64,000 nucleotides of DNA from positions 866,149-930,148 of the forward strand of contig NZ_JAULBL010000002.1 of NCBI RefSeq assembly GCF_030512175.1, given 5' to 3'. This document shows positions 58,977 to 64,000 of this stretch, piece after piece (position 1 is the stretch's first letter; every line of letters starts with the position of its first letter). The notes under the pieces are model-generated. The model had not been told where the DNA came from. It saw only the letters and a list, made by a program, of their open reading frames with translations, and did no database searches. The position numbers and the translations under genes were made by a program. The DNA is from Paeniglutamicibacter sulfureus (GTDB lineage Bacteria; Actinomycetota; Actinomycetes; Actinomycetales; Micrococcaceae).

Positions 58977-59944
58977 CCGCGGTGCCGGAACCCGGGGACC
59001 TGGCCATCCGCACGACGGGGTTGGGCAAGAGCTTTGGAAAACGCCGTGCGGTCAATGACCTGGACCTTGCCGTGCCGCGCGGTTCGATCTTCGGATTCCT
59101 GGGACCGAACGGCTCGGGCAAGACCACCACCATTCGGATGCTGTTGGGCCTGGCAACCCCCGATGCCGGCAGCATCTCGCTACTCGCCGAACCCATGCCC
59201 GCCGCAGCAGCCCGGGTACTGCCCCGGGTGGGTTCCCTGATCGAAGGTCCCGCGTTCTACCCGTTCCTTTCCGGTCGGGCCAACCTCGTTCGCCTGGATT
59301 CCGCTGACCGCACCTCCAACGCGTCCACCCGCCATCGCCGCGTGGACGCAGCCCTGGATAAGGTCGGGTTGGGCAAGGCCGCGCGGCTGGCAGTGCACGC
59401 CTATTCGCTGGGCATGAAGCAGCGCCTGGGAATTGCCCATGCGCTGATGGCCGAACGCGAGCTGCTGGTGCTCGACGAACCAACCAACGGGCTGGACCCG
59501 CAGGGAACCCGCGAGGTCAGACACCTGATCCGGGTGCTCGCCACTGAGGGGACCACGGTCTTTGTCTCCAGCCACCTGCTCAGTGAGATCGAACAGACGT
59601 GCAGCCACGTGGCGGTGATGAGCAACGGAAACCTGGTGGCCCAGGGCACGCTGGAGGAATTGCGGGCCGATGGGAGGCCCATGGTCTCCCTGCGCACCCC
59701 GGACACCGGCGTTGCCCTGGCGGTGCTGGAACGGCTGGGCCTCGACGCGCGTGTCGACCCGGTGCCCGCCGGCGACGACGGGATCCTTGATGCGGTGCTC
59801 GGCTCCGAAGCGCCCGAGCCCGAAAGACTGGTGGAGGAACTCGTCGCCGCAGGCGTGCGCGTGCGGGGCTTCACAGTTCAGGCGGCCAGCCTCGAAGAGA
59901 GATTCGTGGCACTGACGGGGGAGGGGTTCGACCTTGTCCAGTAG
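58973..59944 (+). CDS. ABC transporter ATP-binding protein
   Basis: This 323-residue ATPase has Walker A GPNGSGKTTT, Q-loop region, signature YSLGMKQRLGIA, Walker B LLVLDEPTNGLDPQG and the H-loop VFVSSHLLSE. A C-terminal extension of about 80 residues after the core is of the kind seen in exporters such as bacitracin- or lantibiotic-type transporters. The start is a GTG overlapping the LolA-like gene, and it overlaps the permease start by 11 nt. The substrate is unknown. Confidence 0.9.
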   Translation: MTAVPEPGDLAIRTTGLGKSFGKRRAVNDLDLAVPRGSIFGFLGPNGSGKTTTIRMLLGLATPDAGSISLLAEPMPAAAARVLPRVGSLIEGPAFYPFLSGRANLVRLDSADRTSNASTRHRRVDAALDKVGLGKAARLAVHAYSLGMKQRLGIAHALMAERELLVLDEPTNGLDPQGTREVRHLIRVLATEGTTVFVSSHLLSEIEQTCSHVAVMSNGNLVAQGTLEELRADGRPMVSLRTPDTGVALAVLERLGLDARVDPVPAGDDGILDAVLGSEAPEPERLVEELVAAGVRVRGFTVQAASLEERFVALTGEGFDLVQ

Positions 59945-60749
59945 CGGCTTGCTGGCCAACGACGTGGCGCTGCTTTTTCGGCGCCGCCGCACCTGGGCGA
60001 TGCTCCTGGCGCTGGGCGCGGTGCCGGTGCTCATTGCCGTCGCGGTGCGCCTGACGTCGGGTCCGCCCAGCGGGCGGGGGCCGGCGTTCCTTGACCGCGT
60101 GGCGGGAAACGGCTTGTTTGTCGCAATCACCGGTCTGCTGGTGTGCATCCCGCTGTTCCTGCCGCTGACGGTCGCCGTGGTTTCCGGGGACACCATCGCC
60201 GGCGAGGCAGGGACCGGGACGCTGCGCTACCTGCTCACCGCACCTGCCTCCCGCCCGCGCCTGCTGCTGGTCAAGTTCATCGTGGCGGCGCTCTTCTGCC
60301 TGGCCGCGGCGGCCATGGTGGCGGTATGCGGACTGGGCATCGGGGCGCTGCTGTTCCCCACCGGGCCGGTGACGCTGCTGTCGGGAACCACCATTTCCGC
60401 ACCCGCGGCAGTGTTGCGGGTGGGCTTGGTGGCGCTTTACGTGGCGGTGTCGCTGCTGGGGCTCACCATGCTGGGCCTGTTCATCTCCACGCTCACCGAC
60501 GTCCCCGTTGGCGCCATGGCCGCCATCGCCGTACTGGCCGTGACCGCGCAGATCCTTGGCCAGCTACCGCAACTGGATTGGCTGCATCCATGGCTGTTCA
60601 CCCATCATTGGCTGGGCTTCGCCGATCTGCTGCGAGACCCCATCCGCTGGAGCGAATTCGGGCAGAACGCGCTGTTGCAGGGAGGGTACCTGCTGGTGTT
60701 CGGCGCCCTGGCCTATGGCCGGTTCGCCAGCAAGGATGTTCTCTCCTGA
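59934..60749 (+). CDS. ABC-2-type permease
   Basis: This 271-residue membrane protein with six hydrophobic segments has the ABC-2 hallmark of a long loop after segment 2: VVSGDTIAGEAGTGTLRYLL, then TAPASRPRLLLVKFI. It forms a transporter with the ATPase encoded upstream. The start is a TTG at 59934 inside the ATPase gene. The fused order LolA-like, ATPase, permease suggests export or extraction of a lipid or lipoprotein, an inference from neighbours. Confidence 0.87.
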   Translation: MSSSGLLANDVALLFRRRRTWAMLLALGAVPVLIAVAVRLTSGPPSGRGPAFLDRVAGNGLFVAITGLLVCIPLFLPLTVAVVSGDTIAGEAGTGTLRYLLTAPASRPRLLLVKFIVAALFCLAAAAMVAVCGLGIGALLFPTGPVTLLSGTTISAPAAVLRVGLVALYVAVSLLGLTMLGLFISTLTDVPVGAMAAIAVLAVTAQILGQLPQLDWLHPWLFTHHWLGFADLLRDPIRWSEFGQNALLQGGYLLVFGALAYGRFASKDVLS

Positions 60750-60787
60750 CCCTGGAACCATGCCCCGCGGAGGACAACAATGGGGGA

Positions 60788-61723
60788 ATGGACACTGTGG
60801 CTTGGTTGCTCGACTCCGACCCCTCGCTCCGCTGGCAGGTGCTGCGCGATCTGCTCGACGCCCCCGAAACCGAGGTGGCCAAGGAACGATCCCGTGTAAC
60901 CGTTGAGGGTTTCGGGGCCCAGCTGCTGGCGCTGCAGGATGCCCGCGGATACTGGAACAACGACGAATACGGGGAGGACCAGAGCCGGAAGTCCGTGTTC
61001 TGGTCGCTGGCGCTGCTGCGCCGGCTCGGTGCCGACCCGAAGGATCCGCCCGTGCGCGCGGCGGTGGGCAGGGTGCGCGATTCGGTGACCTGGAAGTACT
61101 GGGAGAACCTGCCCTACTTCCATGGAGAGGTCGAACCCTGCATCAATGGCGGTGTCCTTTCCCAAGGTGCCTACTTCGGACAGCTCGGCGAGGGCAGCGA
61201 GCGGATCATCTCGCGGCTGTTCACCGAACAACTGCCCGACGGCGGCTGGAACTGCGAGGCCCCCGATTCATCCAAGGTCTCGTCCTTCGACACCACCCTC
61301 GGCGTACTCGAGGGACTGCTCGAACTCGAGCGCGCCGTGGGGGAGGCACCGGCGGCGCTCGCCGACGCCCGGTCCCGCGGCGAGGAATACCTGCTGAAGC
61401 GCTCGGGGTTCAAGCGGCTGAGCACCGGGGAAGTGGCCGAAGGCCGCTACCTGAATTTCTCCTTCCCGCCGTATTGGTTTTACGACGTGCTGCGTTCCTT
61501 GGACTACTTCCGGGCGGCGCGAAGCTCGTTTGATCCGCGGTTGGACCCGGCGGTTGAGGCGCTGATCGACAAACGCCGTGGGGACGGCCGCTGGTCTTCC
61601 GGGGTTACCTGGCCCGGAGAGACTTATCTGGACGTCGATGCAGCGGAGGGTGAGCCGAGCCACTGGAACACCCTGCGCGCGCTGCGGGTGCTGCGCTGGG
61701 CCGGGGTGGAGTCGGAGGCCTGA
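60788..61723 (+). CDS. Toroid-type protein with squalene-cyclase/prenyltransferase-like repeats
   Basis: This 311-residue protein appears built of helical repeats like the alpha-alpha toroid of terpene cyclases and prenyltransferases: LLALQDARGYWNNDEYGEDQ, LFTEQLPDGGWNCEAPDSSK, LIDKRRGDGRWSSGVTWPGE. No DxDD or other catalytic motif of squalene-hopene cyclase is seen, so it is probably not a cyclase. The listed ATG at 60788 has GGAGGACAACAATGGGGGA upstream. It starts 38 nt after the permease, so may belong to that operon. Confidence 0.7.
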   Translation: MDTVAWLLDSDPSLRWQVLRDLLDAPETEVAKERSRVTVEGFGAQLLALQDARGYWNNDEYGEDQSRKSVFWSLALLRRLGADPKDPPVRAAVGRVRDSVTWKYWENLPYFHGEVEPCINGGVLSQGAYFGQLGEGSERIISRLFTEQLPDGGWNCEAPDSSKVSSFDTTLGVLEGLLELERAVGEAPAALADARSRGEEYLLKRSGFKRLSTGEVAEGRYLNFSFPPYWFYDVLRSLDYFRAARSSFDPRLDPAVEALIDKRRGDGRWSSGVTWPGETYLDVDAAEGEPSHWNTLRALRVLRWAGVESEA

Positions 61724-61948
61724 CTTCGCGGAGGACCCGACCCCCTTACGATCCGACATGGAATGCGTTGCGTGCCGGACGGCTCGACCCGCGGGGTCAC
61801 ATTCGATTTCCGCATGTGCGCATACTTCGCTGTCATCCCGAGTTTTCATGTTCCCCGTTGCCATGCAACTAAGTAAGAAATGACTAGTCGTCGCGGTTTT
61901 GGCTATGGTTTGATCCGTTGATCGAAATATTTGAAGACTTGGGGAATT

Positions 61949-62782
61949 ATGGGCACGGACAAGGGTTTCTTTTGCATGCGGCGGCGCGTCATGGGTTTGG
62001 ACGGGCAGTCGAGTGGGGTCGCGGCGCGTGATGCCCGGGACGGCAACGGTAAACGAATGTCGAGGGGCATCGTTGGAAAGAGCATCGCCGGTGTCGTGCT
62101 TGCCCTGACGCTGGTCGGTTGCTCGATGGCCACGGCCGACCCCGGAAACGGGGATACGCTGCTCGAGGAAGCCGCGGTGGCCGAGACCCTTCCGGCTGAT
62201 CTCGCGAGCCACGTCGGCCAGTCCTGCGAATTCGATTATCAGGTCATGACCCAGGGCGCCGCGAACAACTACTGCGACGCGGATTCAACGGGTGCGCTGG
62301 TCTGGGTCGACCAGGATGCCCACGATCGGGCCGAGGCCGATCTGGCATCGGCCCGCGAAGCCGAGGCCCAGAAGGTTGCCGAAGCGAAGAAGAAAGCGAA
62401 CGAAGCCGCTGCAGCCACAGCGAAGGCAGCAGCCGACGCCAAGAAGAAGAAAGCGGCAGCCGCTGAAAAGGCAGCCGCCGAGACCAAGAAGAAGGCAGCG
62501 GCGGCGAAGGCGGAGGCAACGGCCAAGGCAAAAGCCACCCGGAAGGCAGCGGATGCGCAAGCGGCCAAGGTCCGTGAACAAGAAGCGAAATCCGCCCGTG
62601 CCGCAGAAAAGGCTCGCGAGAAGAAAGAGTCTGCCAAGCCCAAGGCGCCAAAGGTCACCGCCAACACCTACTACAAGAACTGCACAGCGGTAAGAAACGC
62701 CGGAGCAGACCCGATCTACAAGGGCGATCCCGGCTACAGCAGAAAACTTGATAGGGACGGCGACGGTGTCGCCTGTGAGTGA
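61949..62782 (+). CDS. Lipoprotein with Ala/Lys-rich stalk and excalibur domain
   Basis: This protein of about 277 residues has a lipoprotein signal (GKSIAGVVLALTLVGCSMA, lipobox LVGC). A long Ala/Lys/Glu-rich segment of about 100 residues, probably helical, follows, and the end is an excalibur domain (YYKNCTAVRNAGADPIYKGD, then DRDGDGVACE with the EF-hand-like calcium loop). The ATG at 61949 has GGGG upstream; an ATG at 62057 gives a more usual signal peptide but no ribosome-binding site. It overlaps the HNH nuclease gene. It is probably surface-attached. Confidence 0.78.
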   Translation: MGTDKGFFCMRRRVMGLDGQSSGVAARDARDGNGKRMSRGIVGKSIAGVVLALTLVGCSMATADPGNGDTLLEEAAVAETLPADLASHVGQSCEFDYQVMTQGAANNYCDADSTGALVWVDQDAHDRAEADLASAREAEAQKVAEAKKKANEAAAATAKAAADAKKKKAAAAEKAAAETKKKAAAAKAEATAKAKATRKAADAQAAKVREQEAKSARAAEKAREKKESAKPKAPKVTANTYYKNCTAVRNAGADPIYKGDPGYSRKLDRDGDGVACE

Positions 62783-63716
62783 CGGCGATCGTGCGGGCTC
62801 GGGTGGAGTTCGGGCGCGGAAGAGAACCAATCCCGGAAAGAGCCTAGGCACTGCAGGGCCACTATCTGCCATGGTGCTTGTTCTCGGACTGGTCCTGACA
62901 TCCTGCGCTGGTTCCGACGCTTCGGCCGTTGCAGCTCCGGTCATCTGGTCGGAAGCTCCTGTCGGTGAACCCCTGGTGGTTTGGTCGGAGGCTCCGGCTC
63001 CAACAGCTTCCGAACACGTGCCCGAACCCGAGGTGGCGGCAAGGCCCGCTCCGACCGTACCGTCGAATTCAGCCGCAGCCAGCTCGAAGGCGGCTTCCGC
63101 GCCCTCGAGCACCGAAAACGCCTCGAAGGCCAAGGCGGGCACAACGCTGCATCAGCTTGCCGGCATCCCCATCAAGGGCAGGGCTCCAAAGACGGGCTAC
63201 GAACGTAGCCTCTTCGGTAGCGGCTGGAAGGACCCGGACCGAAACGGCTGCGATGCCCGCAACGACACGCTGCGTCGGGACCTGACCGGCATCGCGGCGA
63301 AGCCCGGAACCAACGGCTGCGTCGTCACCAGCGGAGTGCTCTCCGATCCGTTCACCGGAAAACGCATCGATTTTGTGCGCGGCCAAGGGACCAGCACCAA
63401 GGTCCAGATCGACCACGTCGTCGCGCTGTCCGACGCCTGGCAAAAGGGTGCGCAAAAGATGACCGAGGAACAGCGAGTTAAATTTGTCAACGATCCGCTG
63501 AACCTCCTGGCCGTGGACGGTCCATCGAATGCTTCCAAGGGCGATTCCGATGCTTCCAGTTGGCTGCCATCGAACAAGTCGTTCCGCTGCTCCTACGTGG
63601 CACGCCAGACCGCGGTCAAGGCGAAACATGGACTGTGGATGACCAAGGCCGAACATGCCGGCATCAAGCGGATCATCACCAGCCAGTGTCCTCAGCAGCA
63701 GGTTCCCGAGGGTTAG
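62766..63716 (+). CDS. Exported HNH-family nuclease (DUF1524-like) lipoprotein
   Basis: This protein of about 316 residues has a lipoprotein signal (LSAMVLVLGLVLTSCAGSD, lipobox LTSC), a Ser/Ala/Pro-rich linker and a C-terminal nuclease domain. The domain shows TGYERSLFGSGWKDPDRNGC, then VQIDHVVALSDAWQKGA (the HNH-type DH pair) and FVNDPLNLLAVDGPSNASKG. It matches secreted HNH/DUF1524 nucleases of actinobacteria. The start is a GTG at 62766 or 62775 inside the excalibur gene. The two lipoproteins may be one functional unit: excalibur domains and such nucleases often occur in the same polypeptide. Confidence 0.83.
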   Translation: MSPVSDGDRAGSGGVRARKRTNPGKSLGTAGPLSAMVLVLGLVLTSCAGSDASAVAAPVIWSEAPVGEPLVVWSEAPAPTASEHVPEPEVAARPAPTVPSNSAAASSKAASAPSSTENASKAKAGTTLHQLAGIPIKGRAPKTGYERSLFGSGWKDPDRNGCDARNDTLRRDLTGIAAKPGTNGCVVTSGVLSDPFTGKRIDFVRGQGTSTKVQIDHVVALSDAWQKGAQKMTEEQRVKFVNDPLNLLAVDGPSNASKGDSDASSWLPSNKSFRCSYVARQTAVKAKHGLWMTKAEHAGIKRIITSQCPQQQVPEG

Positions 63717-64000
63717 CGGACAGGAGGCATCACTCGGTTCGCGTGATCGCCGACTCACTGCGAGAGCCCTCGCCACGGTGTGAATGGCAAGTGTCTGACC
63801 GTCGCACGGTGCAGGGTCGAACCATCGCACGGAAGAACACTTCAAGGGCGTTCTGCGAATGCTCGGCGAGGCGGGCGGGTGTTCCTTGGTGATCCGGCGG
63901 AACGGATGGCCGCCCTCTTGATTCCCGTCCGGCACCAAACCTGATTGTCCGCTATCAGCTGAGGCGAGTGTCAAAATTCTTGTCGTTCCAGTGAAGGCAA
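63717..64000. other. 284-nt window end, nothing identified
   Basis: Minus-strand frames cross this stretch but none has a good start or known product. No tRNA-like fold was seen. Confidence 0.35.

Noticed and set aside
62380-62640. Repetitive Ala/Lys codons that look like a tandem repeat
   Set aside because: They are low-complexity codons for a helical stalk within the excalibur lipoprotein, without a fixed repeat unit at DNA level.
63717-64000. Possible tRNA or gene start at the right edge
   Set aside because: No cloverleaf, no T-loop consensus and no start with a ribosome-binding site.

Overview
This is a high-GC actinobacterial chromosome segment, most likely from the Micrococcaceae (Arthrobacter, Paeniglutamicibacter or a relative). 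The reasons are strong G/C third-position bias, frequent GTG/TTG starts and ATGA-coupled operons, a C50-carotenoid operon (crtE-B-I-Ye-Yf-Eb), Corynebacterium-type aromatic pathways, a UvrA2-like protein and secreted excalibur/HNH lipoproteins. No rRNA, tRNA, CRISPR array or prophage was seen.

Region 1 (1-16.3 kb) handles aromatic and hydroaromatic compounds. On the minus strand, genes run in the order P450, ATP-grasp subunit, PEP-utilising subunit, SDR, ferredoxin, ferredoxin reductase, then a gene cut by the window edge. This matches the cre (p-cresol) cluster of Corynebacterium glutamicum, in which a phenol is phosphorylated, oxidised by the P450 as the phosphate ester and then dephosphorylated. 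An IclR regulator and an HD-domain hydrolase lie just upstream. After an MFS transporter and a VOC protein comes a quinate/shikimate module: MHS transporter, quinate/shikimate dehydrogenase, fused 3-dehydroshikimate dehydratase and an IclR regulator, with an IclR-type operator in the divergent promoter. Both modules are expected to feed protocatechuate.

Region 2 (16.3-24.2 kb) holds GNAT, Dps, DUF6328, a UvrA2-like ABC protein, a remnant of a dual-specificity phosphatase, a membrane protein and an FAD monooxygenase. Region 3 (24.2-34.5 kb) is the pigment and light-protection block. A MarR gene leads crtE, crtB, crtI, crtYe, crtYf, crtEb and a photolyase, and TspO plus an SDR/DUF2867 protein run divergently. 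Region 4 (34.7-37.4 kb) holds rlmN, a CxxC carboxymuconolactone-decarboxylase-like protein and an MpaB-like protein.

Region 5 (37.4-41.1 kb) looks less GC-rich. It encodes three exported proteins with SipW-type signal peptides and a SipW-type signal peptidase whose own C-terminus carries an LAATG sorting-like signal. A 39-residue Cys-rich gene and thioredoxin follow. A complete IS3-family (IS150-type) element (41631-43072) has split a hairpin behind thioredoxin.

Region 6 (43-64 kb) is mixed: aminotransferases, a MarR/F420-reductase-like/luciferase-like group, YceI, BenE, an SDR with an MmyB-type XRE regulator, an ArsR/SRPBCC pair in which the SRPBCC gene has an in-frame stop, a DUF2975/XRE pair, a LolA-like/ABC transporter operon, a toroid protein, and two overlapping lipoprotein genes (excalibur and HNH nuclease). 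Several short intergenic regions carry strong palindromes placed as operators or terminators.
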